A stretch of DNA of 64,000 bases from JAAYJK01 sp964501655 (lineage in GTDB: Bacteria; Bacillota; Syntrophomonadia; Syntrophomonadales; Syntrophomonadaceae), in assembly GCA_964501655.1 (NCBI GenBank), contig CAZCTN010000017.1, positions 1-64,000 of the forward strand, given 5' to 3'. How positions within the stretch are numbered: position 1 is the stretch's first letter; every line of letters starts with the position of its first letter. The notes under the pieces are model-generated. The model searched no databases and was not told the origin of the DNA. It saw only the letters and a program-made list of their open reading frames with translations. Positions 27,126-36,854 of the stretch are shown here, piece after piece. The position numbers were made by a program, and so were the translations under genes.

Positions 27126-27809
27126 TCATAAAGAACCTTGCCTGGAATTGAACTGTGCTTCGATTCTCTCCATCTGATGACCAACCGCTTGCAGCCGTTC
27201 TTCGATGCGCAGCAGGCTTTCGGTGATGGAAAGGGGAGCCTCTTCGCTCCAGCTCTCTCGCTGCTCATTTTGAAAGAACTCCCCTCGCTTAATGGGCTGC
27301 ATGGTTAAAACCTGGCTGCGATTCAGCGGTTTCAGCCCCAGATCACGCCTGCTGACCGGTTCATCTTCCTCCTTAAGCAATACGCTGAATCCTCCACAGG
27401 ATTCCAGTATCCCCATATCCACCTCATCCAGATCTCGAATCCCCTGCTTGCGCAGCTCCTGCATCAGATCATCTATATTAAATTTCTCCCTCTTCATGTT
27501 TTCTTTAATAATCCGGCCTTGATTAATTAATACCACTGGTTTGCCGGTTATGACATTGGATAGGGATTGATTTTTCAGAGCCAGGTAGCCCATCAGGTAT
27601 TCCAGCCCGGCCAGGGTAGCCAGGATCACCATGCCTTCCCAAAAAGGAATACTCTTATCCAGCGCCACCGAGACTACCGTGTGTCCAACCCCGGTCATAA
27701 CCACAAAATCGAAAGGCCCCAGTTCCCCCAGGGCTCTTTTACCCAGGAACCTGATCATGATCAGAGCCATAAAATACATGACGGCAGCCTTCATAACAAA
27801 GCCGAACAT
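27126..27809 (-). CDS. DUF421 (YetF-like) membrane protein
   Basis: Two to three N-terminal membrane segments (about residues 5-80) precede a cytoplasmic DUF421 domain with RFLGKRALGELGPFDFV and VITGKPVVLINQGRI. Family members such as YetF are common in spore-formers, often in the forespore or spore membrane; their function is not settled. The C-terminal tail of about 60 charged residues (180-227) looks like a coiled coil. It is the first gene of the likely operon with the metalloenzyme and NIF3-like genes. Confidence 0.85.
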   Translation of the reverse strand: MFGFVMKAAVMYFMALIMIRFLGKRALGELGPFDFVVMTGVGHTVVSVALDKSIPFWEGMVILATLAGLEYLMGYLALKNQSLSNVITGKPVVLINQGRIIKENMKREKFNIDDLMQELRKQGIRDLDEVDMGILESCGGFSVLLKEEDEPVSRRDLGLKPLNRSQVLTMQPIKRGEFFQNEQRESWSEEAPLSITESLLRIEERLQAVGHQMERIEAQFNSRQGSL

Positions 27810-27996
27810 TTATCCACTCCCTTTCTACCGTACCCTTAGCTAATGCCGCATCGATCCGCATCATCTCCTGTGCAAGTCAACATTTTAGTTTTGTACCTCT
27901 GCCACTCCCTTTATGCAGATATTAAACCGATCAAGCCGGCGAATTCTCTTCAGCTTAGGGGTATGAGGATACAGACCGGCCGCGGTAATAGCGAAA

Positions 27997-28023
27997 AAAA
28001 CAAGCCCCGAAAAAGCTTGTTTT
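27997..28023 (-). terminator. Terminator of the hydrogenase-kinase/HD-GYP operon
   Basis: The stem AAAACAAGC with its complement at 28015-28023 is followed, on the minus strand, by a T run. It lies 31 bases past the stop of the HD-GYP gene. Confidence 0.85.
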
Positions 28024-28054
28024 ATTCCATATGCCTTTTTACTTACTATGCCCC

Positions 28055-29206
28055 TTATTCAGGCAGGCCGGCGGAGCTATCCACACCAACAGCACCCAGA
28101 GAGTTCTGACCTTCTTCTTGATTCTGATTGAATATAGCATCCATCTCATCCGCGATGCTTATAAAAGCGGCTAATATTTCTGGATCGAAATACTCGGGTT
28201 TGGTCCTTCCATCTCCCCGGGTGAGGATATTCATGGTCCTATGGTGAGAATAGCTGGTTTTATAGGGCCTCTTGCTGCGCAGGGCGTCATACTGGTCACA
28301 TATGGCTACTATCCTGCCTTCTATTGGTATCTCATCTCCTTTTAAACCGTTAGGATATCCGGAACCATCCCATCTTTCATGGTGGGTCAGCGATATGGTC
28401 TCAATCATACGGATTTTATCGTATTTGGAATTGGCCAGGATGCTGGCCCCTATTACGGTATGACTTTTCATAATTTCGAATTCTTCAGCACTCAGGGGTT
28501 CCGGCTTAAGCAGGATGCTGTCCCAAATGCCTATTTTGCCGATATCGTGCAGCGGAGCAGCAAAGGCTATCGAATCCACAAAATCATGGGGCATTTTCAG
28601 TTCACGGGCCAGCCGCGGTGTGTATAATCCCAGCCGCTTATTGTGCATGCCAGTTTCAGAATCCCTTAACTCCGCTGCTGACGACAGCCGCAAAACCAGT
28701 TCACTGCTTAAGTCGTTAACAATGTTCAGTGCCTCGGATAATTCCCTGGTCCTTTGGGCCACTGTCTTCTCCAGAGTCGTTTTGTAGTCCTTTTCCAGCT
28801 TGTGAAACTGGCTTAAGCAAACCGCCCGGTACAGTATATTCAGGAATTGCTTGAGATCCAGGGGTTTGAGAATATAATAGTCAATGCCCAAATTGATCAG
28901 ATCCAACAAGTAGTTAGCCTCATCATGAGCCGATATAACTACTATTACCTGTTGGGGATTTTCTCTTTTTATCTGCTGGGCCATTTTGACCCCGTTCATC
29001 ACCGGCATATTGATATCAGTGATAACCATATCATAAGGCCGGATCTTATATTTTTCCAATCCGGTCAAGCCGTTTTCAGCCGTGCTGATCTCGGCAAAAA
29101 AACTGGATAGCAAACGAACGGTGTTATTCCTTAATTCAGCATCGTCTTCAACATAAAGGATGGATACTCCCCATGCTATTTCTTTAAACTCAGCGGGTTT
29201 AATCAT
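28055..29206 (-). CDS. Response regulator with HD-GYP cyclic-di-GMP phosphodiesterase domain
   Basis: The 383-residue protein joins a receiver domain (about 1-125, phospho-acceptor Asp in MVITDINMP) by a helical linker to an HD-GYP domain (about 175-345). The domain keeps HDIGKIGI and HHERWDGSGYPNGLKG, so it should be an active phosphodiesterase that breaks down cyclic-di-GMP. Its start codon overlaps the end of the hydrogenase-like kinase gene by 8 bases, which strongly suggests that the kinase phosphorylates it. Its transcript ends at a good terminator. Confidence 0.94.
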   Translation of the reverse strand: MIKPAEFKEIAWGVSILYVEDDAELRNNTVRLLSSFFAEISTAENGLTGLEKYKIRPYDMVITDINMPVMNGVKMAQQIKRENPQQVIVVISAHDEANYLLDLINLGIDYYILKPLDLKQFLNILYRAVCLSQFHKLEKDYKTTLEKTVAQRTRELSEALNIVNDLSSELVLRLSSAAELRDSETGMHNKRLGLYTPRLARELKMPHDFVDSIAFAAPLHDIGKIGIWDSILLKPEPLSAEEFEIMKSHTVIGASILANSKYDKIRMIETISLTHHERWDGSGYPNGLKGDEIPIEGRIVAICDQYDALRSKRPYKTSYSHHRTMNILTRGDGRTKPEYFDPEILAAFISIADEMDAIFNQNQEEGQNSLGAVGVDSSAGLPE

Positions 29207-31307
29207 GATTTGCCCCCCTTAACTGCGGCAGGCTGACAGAGAAACAAGCCCCTGCCGGAGTATTGGTTACCCTCAGCTTCCCTTCGCAGTGTTCCTCAAT
29301 GATCAGCTTGGACATGTATAACCCCAATCCGGTACCTGTACTGGGTCCCTTGGTAGAGAGATAGGGGTCGAATATCATTGGCATTATATCTTCCGGTATT
29401 CCTCCGGCATTGTCCTCTATCTCCACCACCTGGTATTCTTGATTCTCATAACCTCTGATAATAATCTGGGGCAGCTTGACATTGTTATCTATAAATGCAT
29501 CAGCAGCATTCTTGATGATATTCAAGAATACCTGCATTAATTCATTGGGATAGGTAAGGATCGGAACACTGAAGGAGTAATCTCTGAACAATACTACGCT
29601 CTTGTACTCCAAGGATTTGCCAATTATACCCAGGGTATTGCCGATAACGCTGTCGAGCAATACAGTATCCCGGGGATTATCGGGTTTAAAGAAATGCCGG
29701 AAGTCATTAATGGTATTAGAAAGATACTGGGAATGATTATTGATTTCCTCCAGCATCCCGGCAAACTGTTCTTCATCATACATATCCAGGTCTATATATA
29801 CCTGCAGATTACCGGCTATGGTACTGATAGATGATAAGGGCTGCCGCCATTGATGGGCTATCATGCCGATCATCTCCCCCATTGCGGCCAGCTTGGAGTT
29901 CTGTATCAACATCTTTTCCTGCTGTTTGCGTTCATTGAACTCCGCCTGTAATTGCTTGTTCAGTTCAGCCAGTTCACCCACCATATTATTCAAGGTTTCC
30001 TGTTCTATAAGCAGCTCCTTCTCCTGATATACATGGCAATTCTTGTATTTGTTCAGACCATTATGCACGGCAATGGCCATATCCAAACAGGAGTTATAGC
30101 CACAGGCCGCACAGTTTCTGAAATCCTTTTCTTCATTTTTGTGCATTTTACGGTAAATCGCCTGCAGCTGATCCTGATTAGGAAGCTTAAGATTATTTAA
30201 TAAGGATAAATCAACGTATTTATCATAGCTAAAATCAAACTGCTCCAGGGCCTGGTCCAAGAAATCCCGGAGTGCGCTCTCGGCTGCTTGATTCCTTGCT
30301 CCCTGCTCACAACGGCGGGCGATGGAGCTTTCTATCTCATCTATGGATTTATTCTGATTGATGCAACCGGCTCCCATATTGCATCCCCGCTCACAGTTCA
30401 AAATATCTACCAGCAGGGGCAGATCCGGATCCTGATTGCTTACCCCGCGATCCAGATCCGGCAGATATTTTTCATATATTATGGGTCCCTCTATTTTGGT
30501 AATCGCACTGGATGGCAAGTCGGGATACCTGTATAAATAGGTATTTTTCAATCCTCCGGCAGCGGAAAAACCCGCCGCAATTCCTGCTTGGATAGGATTA
30601 TCGAATTCTCCCTCCTCCAAGCGCTCCATGTCAATATGGTATTGGGCAAATATTTTTTCCAGGGATTGATATATGACATTATACTGTACCATGGGACTAT
30701 CTTGAAATTCACGGCGCTTGGCCAGGCAAGGAGAAATAAAGGCCATCTCACAGTCGGGATGAAGAGATCGCGCATAGACAGCGGCATTATATACCGGACT
30801 GCCAACCGGGGCCAGATAGGGCAACAGAGCAGGATGGTGCAGTTCTATATAGGTAACCACAGCCGGACAGGGCTGGGCAATAAGAGGAACCTTGGTTTTT
30901 CCTGTCTGTATAGCCTGATGATATGCGGCGGTAGTTATTTCGGCTCCCAGAGCCACATCATATACCGCTGCCATCCCCAGAGCTTTTAACGCAGTAATCA
31001 GTTTTCCCAGTTGGAAATTGCTTTGGGCAGAGGGTGCCACCAGAGCAACTATATTTTTCAAGGATAGGTTTTCACATAATTTATCGCTGTCATCTATGGG
31101 AAATCGCGCGCTCTTTTCCGCTATTCCCCCATGACTTTTTATACAGGCTTCGATACATCGTCCACAGCCAATACAAAGTTGGTTATTAAATTTTACTACC
31201 TCACTGCTACCATCACTGCATATCTTTACCGGACAGACAGCAATGCACTGATGACAGTTGATACAATTCTCAGCTTTTATGCCAATAACCTCTATTAAGT
31301 TTTTCAT
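29199..31307 (-). CDS. Ferredoxin/[FeFe]-hydrogenase-like sensor histidine kinase
   Basis: About 702 residues. In order: two [4Fe-4S] ferredoxin motifs (CINCHQCIAVCP, CIGCGRCIEAC), an [FeFe]-hydrogenase-like domain (about 85-345), an extra iron-sulfur motif with four Cys (CAACGYNSC near 395), a coiled coil, a HisKA region with IAHQWRQPLSS and a HATPase domain. All four cysteines that hold the H-cluster cubane seem to be kept: QPCPAV, ISPCLAK and NCERGC. The first motif has Pro where catalytic enzymes have the proton-transfer Cys of TSCCP. This matches putative sensory hydrogenases (HydS-like), expected to sense H2 or redox state rather than to turn over H2. It overlaps the HD-GYP regulator. 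The start is uncertain; ATG 31325 is the alternative. Confidence 0.88.
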   Translation of the reverse strand: MKNLIEVIGIKAENCINCHQCIAVCPVKICSDGSSEVVKFNNQLCIGCGRCIEACIKSHGGIAEKSARFPIDDSDKLCENLSLKNIVALVAPSAQSNFQLGKLITALKALGMAAVYDVALGAEITTAAYHQAIQTGKTKVPLIAQPCPAVVTYIELHHPALLPYLAPVGSPVYNAAVYARSLHPDCEMAFISPCLAKRREFQDSPMVQYNVIYQSLEKIFAQYHIDMERLEEGEFDNPIQAGIAAGFSAAGGLKNTYLYRYPDLPSSAITKIEGPIIYEKYLPDLDRGVSNQDPDLPLLVDILNCERGCNMGAGCINQNKSIDEIESSIARRCEQGARNQAAESALRDFLDQALEQFDFSYDKYVDLSLLNNLKLPNQDQLQAIYRKMHKNEEKDFRNCAACGYNSCLDMAIAVHNGLNKYKNCHVYQEKELLIEQETLNNMVGELAELNKQLQAEFNERKQQEKMLIQNSKLAAMGEMIGMIAHQWRQPLSSISTIAGNLQVYIDLDMYDEEQFAGMLEEINNHSQYLSNTINDFRHFFKPDNPRDTVLLDSVIGNTLGIIGKSLEYKSVVLFRDYSFSVPILTYPNELMQVFLNIIKNAADAFIDNNVKLPQIIIRGYENQEYQVVEIEDNAGGIPEDIMPMIFDPYLSTKGPSTGTGLGLYMSKLIIEEHCEGKLRVTNTPAGACFSVSLPQLRGANHD

Positions 31308-31753
31308 GTTGTTCCCGGAACCCATTAAGCAATTTCACATCTATTTCCCCTTAGCATGCCGGCATTCTCTGTCCGTTCTGTTTGCTCCTCCCGTTTTCCG
31401 TCCGGGGAGCAGCAAAGACAGGCGCTATACCAATTCGGTCCCACCCTTCTGCTCGCCAGGGAGGTCCCAATTGGCCCAGGGCAACGAAGCATTAGTCCTG
31501 TAAATTCCGGCTTCCTCCTTTCAAATATATCTTTCGCTCACACGTTAATAATCTTATTTCTCCCTTATTCCAGATATATCCTTTATTTTATGCAAAATAA
31601 TTCTAAAGTCCTATATATTTCTAGATGAATTGGTATATAATAGGTCTTAGGTCATCTCGCTTTAACTATTTCCAGTTATTTTCAGAAAAGTAATTCTTTT
31701 TTGCTACGGTTTAGACCAAGTACGGTTTTCATAATTCGCTCAGGGAGTTTACT
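31308..31753. promoter_or_regulatory. Divergent control region between kinase and diguanylate cyclase genes
   Basis: No gene is evident. The minus-strand leader could fold, with CCAATT (31430-31435) facing AATTGG (31470-31475) around a GC-rich middle that contains two GGTCCCA direct copies. On the plus strand TATAAT at 31636-31641 could be a -10 box for the diguanylate cyclase, without a clear -35 box. I do not recognise a known riboswitch here. Confidence 0.4.
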
Positions 31754-32941
31754 ATGCTTAGATCAAAAAAACTTGAACTAATCAATATGTGCTGTTTGAA
31801 ACCGGCGGAGTTTATAGAAGATGAGACTTTTACTACCCAGATCACTCTAATCAATCTGCAGCGCACCAGGGTAGTGGCAGTTTTGCTGATTTTTATCATG
31901 GGGATTATGATCCTCTTTGATATGGCCGCGGTAGGAGCCAATAACCAGGATGCTTATATACAATTAAGACCCGGGATAATTTCTCTGCGCCTTTTGTTCA
32001 TTGCATTATCGATTTTTTATTTGACCGCGGTTCGGATTCCGGCAGAAGCAAGCTTGATAAGTAGAAAACATCATTATTATTCATTTTTTTTTATTATCAC
32101 CAACCTGATACTCATTGCTGTTTTCACCGGTATAGTTCAGCTGCTGCGGGATGAAATCAGCAGCTATTTGATGGGTATATTCTTTGTCTGTTCCTTCGTT
32201 TATCTCCGCCCCCGGGAAAATACTCTGACATGTGGACTGGCCCTTTTTTGCATGGGTATCTGCACCTGGATCGTACAGGATAACAAGGGTATATTCCTGT
32301 ACAATATGGCCAATGCCTCCCTAATGACCTTGCTGGCCTGGACGGTAGCCCGAGTGCTATATACCAACCGCATACAGGAGCACCGCAGTCAGCAGTTGAT
32401 CAAAGAACAAGCTGCTCAGCTGGCTTGTTCCAACCGACATCTGGAACAGCTTTCTTACCGGGATGCTCTGACCGGTCTGGCCAATCGCCGGTGTTTTGAA
32501 GAATATCTTTATGATGAATGGTTCCGGGCTCAACGGAATGAGAATCCTATTTCTCTGATCCTGGTCGATATTGACAAATTCAAGGATCTAAATGATAATT
32601 ATGGCCACCAGGCCGGGGATGGCTGCCTACAGCAGATCAGCCAGTGTCTTAGTTCGGCAGTCAGCACTCCAAATTCCCTGTTAGCCAGACTGGGCGGAGA
32701 TGAGTACGCGGTGGTATTACCCAACACCGATTTATCAACCGCTCATTCTATTGCTCATGAAATGCTGGAAGCGGTAAGGTTCTTTCGCTTACCGGGCATA
32801 GAACAGAAGGTAACTATCAGCCTGGGGATCAGCAGCAGCAGCCCCTCCCATCAGCCGCAATCATTAGCGGAATTTTTCACCGAGGCCGATACAGCATTAT
32901 ACAGAGCCAAGAACATGGGACGCGACCAGGTAGCCGTTTAG
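31754..32941 (+). CDS. Membrane diguanylate cyclase (GGDEF domain)
   Basis: The 395-residue protein has about five to six hydrophobic membrane segments between residues 36 and 200, a short helical link and a GGDEF domain (about 215-395). The active-site signature reads GGDEY, an accepted variant, and the metal and substrate residues in LVDIDKFKDLNDNYGHQAGD are intact, so it should make cyclic-di-GMP. The inhibitory RxxD site normally found just upstream of GGDEF is absent. It is divergent from the kinase/HD-GYP pair, so synthesis and breakdown of cyclic-di-GMP are encoded back to back. AGGGAG precedes ATG 31754. Confidence 0.92.
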   Translation: MLRSKKLELINMCCLKPAEFIEDETFTTQITLINLQRTRVVAVLLIFIMGIMILFDMAAVGANNQDAYIQLRPGIISLRLLFIALSIFYLTAVRIPAEASLISRKHHYYSFFFIITNLILIAVFTGIVQLLRDEISSYLMGIFFVCSFVYLRPRENTLTCGLALFCMGICTWIVQDNKGIFLYNMANASLMTLLAWTVARVLYTNRIQEHRSQQLIKEQAAQLACSNRHLEQLSYRDALTGLANRRCFEEYLYDEWFRAQRNENPISLILVDIDKFKDLNDNYGHQAGDGCLQQISQCLSSAVSTPNSLLARLGGDEYAVVLPNTDLSTAHSIAHEMLEAVRFFRLPGIEQKVTISLGISSSSPSHQPQSLAEFFTEADTALYRAKNMGRDQVAV

Positions 32942-33501
32942 GATAATGCCCCAACCCTGTTCATATTGTTACCTCAACATCAGCCCCTCTTCTGACTGGC
33001 AAGGAATGACTTCCCAGATTTATTGTCCCGGCTCCTGAACAGCTTTCCCCTCTTTTTATCGGCTATTGGTGCCATCTTCCTCCAGTTCCAGTAAGAAGGC
33101 ACTCCCCAAGTCACCTTGACAAAACATTTCCAATAGATGTACCCTCATATTAATGGTAACTCTTCCCATTCAGGAAAATTACATATAAATTATTGCTTCT
33201 TATGAAGTGGCAAACCGTTGCAATGAGGCGGGGAATTAGAGCCCGCCTCCGGTTTTACCAATGCGGACCCGGCCGTTTAAAGAAGCAGTTTACATTTTTT
33301 CACTTGGTTATATTGAGACCATCTGGTATAAAGTGTCAACCGGGTGTAAGTATTCGCTCCTTTTGTTCGTATTATGTAAAGCCTGGAGTTATCCTATGGA
33401 TCAGACCCTTCATAAGTCAAATGTGCTGCCTGGCCGCAGCCAATTGACTTATGAAGCTGGCATCTGGTTCCAACACATTATTTTTACTGGAGGTATTAAT
33501 C
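32942..33501. promoter_or_regulatory. Long leader region upstream of the surface-protein gene
   Basis: This 560-base stretch has no believable gene; open frames at 33193-33447 and 33261-33590 lack ribosome binding sites. It holds a perfect 8-bp hairpin GAGGCGGG/CCCGCCTC near 33225-33248 and the hairpin at 33409-33455 near the start codon. Long structured leaders are common on surface-layer genes and stabilise their mRNA. Confidence 0.5.
33409..33455. repeat. Hairpin just upstream of the surface-protein gene
   Basis: A perfect 12-bp outer stem (33409-33420 with 33444-33455) and a 5-bp inner stem GCTGC/GCAGC (33425-33429 with 33436-33440) enclose a 6-base loop. It ends 46 bases before the ATG. 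No T run follows on the plus strand, so it is not an ordinary terminator. Confidence 0.75.
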
Positions 33502-36500
33502 ATGAATGGCAGGTTCAAACGAAGTATTACCCTTCTAACCCTGGTGATGATGTTGACCCTCAGCTTTCCGCTGTCATTACTGGCGACTGATAATGAGGCA
33601 GTTTTAACCTCGATTTATCACTCATCAGCCATCGCAGCAGCTGATGTGACAGGTAGCAACTCAGCTACCTTTACCGTGCCCTATGCTTTCGGCTCAACTC
33701 TGGATCTGGCAAATGGTCTTGATATAAGCTATGACACTTCCCTTTATGCTTTTGCCAGTGCCGGCTTCTCTTCCGGTTCAATCGCTGCCGTTGACGGGGA
33801 TGCCGTGGAAATGACCTTGACCTATCAAAAACAAGGTGAAGACACCAAAACCTCTTTATATTATATAAATGTAGTGAGGGCAGCCTTTAATGCTCCCACT
33901 TTCTCCGGCACCATATCCAAATCCTCCACCCTGGCCGGTCTGCCCGGCAGCATATCTTTTTCTGCCGCGGATTTCACCGCCCGGTACACCCAGAATGATG
34001 GCGGCGCTTTAAACTCTATTATAATAAATGGCAGCAATCCGACTTTCGGTTCACTCAAGCTGGGGGGCAGCAATTATTCCCTGGGGCAAAAGATAAGTGC
34101 GGCGAATCTAGGCACTTTATCCTTTGCAGCTTCCGATACCGGTAGTGTATCATACACTGTTAACGCCTTTGCAGCCGGTGATGATGATACCATGATCGGT
34201 TCCGTGGTGTTGAACATCTCGGTGGATCAGATCACCAGCATTGGCACAGTATCTTACTCTACCAATAAGAACACGGCGGTTAAGTTAAATGCCACCGACT
34301 TCAACACTGCATTAAACAATGCCACCGGCTACACTCTTTCCCATGTTAAATTCACTCTGCCCTCTGCCTCTTACGGGAAGCTGTATTACAACTACACCTC
34401 ATCCACCAATTACGATTCCCTGGTCACTGCCGACACTGAGTACTATCGCAGTGCTTCTCCCCAACTCTCCAACGTCAGCTTTGTACCTTATACCGGTTAC
34501 AGCGGCAGCGTGTCAATCAACTTCACTGCTTATACTGCCGATAATAAATCCTATACCGGCACCCTGAGTATTACCGTGGTGGATACCGGCGACAGCAATG
34601 TCAGCTATTCCACCAACAACGCTACCCCGGTGAAACTGGTGGCATCTGACTTCAATACCGCCTGCAAGAACGCTACCGGGAGCAACCTGGATTATATAAA
34701 GTTCACTTTACCCTCCTCTACTTACGGGGTACTCTATTACAATTACACTTCGTCTTCCCAATATGATTCCAAGGTCTCCGCCAGCAGCAAGTACTATAGA
34801 AGCGGTTCTCCATATATTGCCTATATCAGTTTTGTCCCCAATAGCAGTTACAGCGGTACAGTCTCCATTAACTATACCGGCTATGATGTTGACGGCAAGT
34901 CTTATTCGGGCAAGCTCAATATTACAGTAAGCAGCAGCGGCAGCAGCACGGTCAGCTACTCTACCGACAATGATACCCCGGTAAAACTGGTGGCATCTGA
35001 TTTCAATACCGCCTGCAAGAATGCCACCGGGAGCAACCTGGATTATATCAAGTNNNNNNNNNNNNNNNNNNNNNNNNNNNNNNNNNNNNNNNNNNNNNNN
35101 NNNNNNNNNNNNNNNNNNNNNNNNNNNNNNNNNNNNNNNNNNNNNNNNNNNNNACAGCACGGTCAGCTACTCTACCGACAACGATACTCCGGTGAAACTG
35201 GTGGCATCGGATTTCAATACCGCCTGCAAGAATGCCACCGGGAGCAACCTGGATTATATCAAGTTTACTCTGCCTTCATCTACTTACGGGATACTCTATT
35301 ACAACTACACCTCCAGCTCCAAATATGATTCCAAGGTCTCCGCCAGCACCAAGTATTACCGGAGCAGTTCTCCCTATTTGTACAATATCAGCTTTGTACC
35401 TAAAACTTCCTACAGCGGTACCGTAACCATCAGCTATACCGGCTATGATGTAAACGGCGATTCCTATTCGGGCAAGCTGAAAATTACGGTTTCCGACCAA
35501 GGGGACAGCACGGTCAGCTACTCTACCGACAACGATACTCCGGTGAAACTGGTGGCATCTGATTTCAATACCGCCTGCAAGAACGCTACCGGGAGTACCT
35601 TGGATTACGTTAAATTCACCCTGCCTTCTTCTACTTATGGTGTACTCTATTATGATTACTCTTCTGCTTCCAAGTATGATTCCAAGGTATCGGCCAGCAC
35701 CAAATACTACCGCAGTGATTCTCCTTATATCGCTTATATCAGCTTTGTCCCCAACAGCAGCTATACTGGTACCATAACTATCAACTTTACCGGCTATGAT
35801 GTGGACGGCGATTCTTTTTCCGGCCAACTTAAGATTACGGTTACCGGCAACGGCAGTACTGAGCTCAGTTATTCCACCAATAATACTACCCCGCTGAAAC
35901 TGGTGGCATCAGATTTCAACGACATCTGCCGCAATACTACCGGAAACACCCTGGACTATGTCAAGTTCAGCCTGCCTTCTTCTACTTACGGCAAACTGTA
36001 TTACGATTATACTTCCGCTTCCAAATATGATTCCGCGGTTTCGGCCAGCACCAAATACTACCGAAATTCTTCCCCCTATATTTCATATATTAGCTTTGTG
36101 CCCAACAGCAATTATACCGGCACAGTAACTATCAACTATACCGGTTACAGCACTGAGGGAACATCCTACTCGGGCAAGCTGAAAATTACCGTGAATGATA
36201 CCGGCATCAGTTCCAAGTATTTCAATGATGTGGGCAGTAATCTTTCCTGGGCAGTAGAGGCTATTGATTACCTGTATGAAGCAGGGGTGGTTACCGGCAT
36301 AGGGAGTAACAGATATATGCCCAGTGCAAGTGTAACCAGGGGTGACTTTATGCTTATGCTCTACCGGGCACTGGATCTAAAAGCAACAGTTCAAGACAAT
36401 TTTTCCGATGTACCCAAGGGAAGTTACTATTTCGATGCTATCGCTGCAGCCAAAGCCCTGGGTATTGCCCAAGGCGATGGGAAAAAATTCTATCCCAACT

Positions 36501-36757
36501 CAGCAATAAGCAGACAGGATGCCATGGTTCTGGTTGTCAGGTCCCTGGAGGTTGCCCGCATCAACATAGCTTCCGGTAGCAGCAGCGATTTGAGGGCTTT
36601 TACTGATCGGGGCATGGTTTCCGATTACGCCATTGAAGCAGTAGCGTCACTGGTCAAAGCCAAGATTATTCAGGGAGATGGCAGCAGTGTTCATCCCCTC
36701 AGCAACATAACCCGAGCTGAGATGGCAGTAATCCTGCAACGGGTCTTGAAGCTTTAA
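33502..36757 (+). CDS. Repeat-rich surface protein with three SLH motifs (split by a gap)
   Basis: A signal peptide (MNGRFKRSITLL... to about residue 28) is followed by a Ser/Thr-rich domain of about 220 residues, at least six 117-residue repeats, and three SLH motifs (starting KYFNDVG, NFSDVPKG and AFTDRGMV) that anchor it to the cell wall. Repeats share VKLVASDFN, FTLPSSTYG and ISFVPNS. ATG 33502 follows GGAGG. The reading frame appears to shift at 35054-35153 only because 100 Ns stand in for an unknown length. The 351-base repeat phase predicts 240 missing bases (or 240 plus multiples of 351), which restores one frame of about 1131 residues. Probably an S-layer or adhesion protein. Confidence 0.88.
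34249..36214 (+). repeat. Tandem 351-bp coding repeats
   Basis: Units begin at 34249, 34600, 34951 (cut by the gap), 35162, 35513 and 35864. Spacing is exactly 351 bases wherever it can be measured. Units three to five are nearly identical over long stretches, including exact 55-base matches, while the first and last are more diverged. This is the pattern of recent expansion from the middle of the array. Confidence 0.92.
35054..35153. other. Assembly gap (100 N) inside the surface-protein repeats
   Basis: Exactly 100 Ns. The last 55 bases before the gap recur at 35210-35264, and the first 55 bases after it recur at 35506-35560, each match ending at base 55. Both contigs therefore end on a repeated 55-mer, as in a de Bruijn assembly with k of 55. 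Repeat phase indicates a true gap of 240 bases plus any number of whole 351-base units. Confidence 0.95.
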
Positions 36758-36813
36758 TTGCTGGAATTGCGCCGGTTACCCAGCAAAGCAGTAATTTTCC
36801 TCTAGGAATAACC

Positions 36814-36854
36814 GCCCCGGCAGATTGTTTGACCATCTGCCGGGGCTTTCTTCT
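36814..36854. terminator. Strong intrinsic terminator after the surface-protein gene
   Basis: A perfect 12-bp GC-rich stem (36814-36825 with 36835-36846) is followed by TTTCTTCTTATTTTT on the plus strand. It separates the surface-protein gene from the converging UbiB-like gene. Confidence 0.9.

Noticed and set aside
33193..33260. Cyclic-di-GMP (GEMM-I) riboswitch suggested by GGCAAACC before the surface-protein gene
   Set aside because: The conserved GACGCAAAGCC core and the 3' GGTAGC segment are missing; the region folds more simply as a GAGGCGGG/CCCGCCTC hairpin.
33193..33590. Open frames in the surface-protein leader
   Set aside because: No ribosome binding sites, unusual composition, and overlap with the leader hairpins.
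33451..35328. Two separate overlapping surface-protein genes on either side of the 100-N gap
   Set aside because: The apparent frame change comes from the arbitrary 100-N length. The 351-base repeat phase restores one frame.
34249..36214. CRISPR-like array
   Set aside because: The repeats are 351 bases long, coding and in frame, with no short repeat-spacer pattern.
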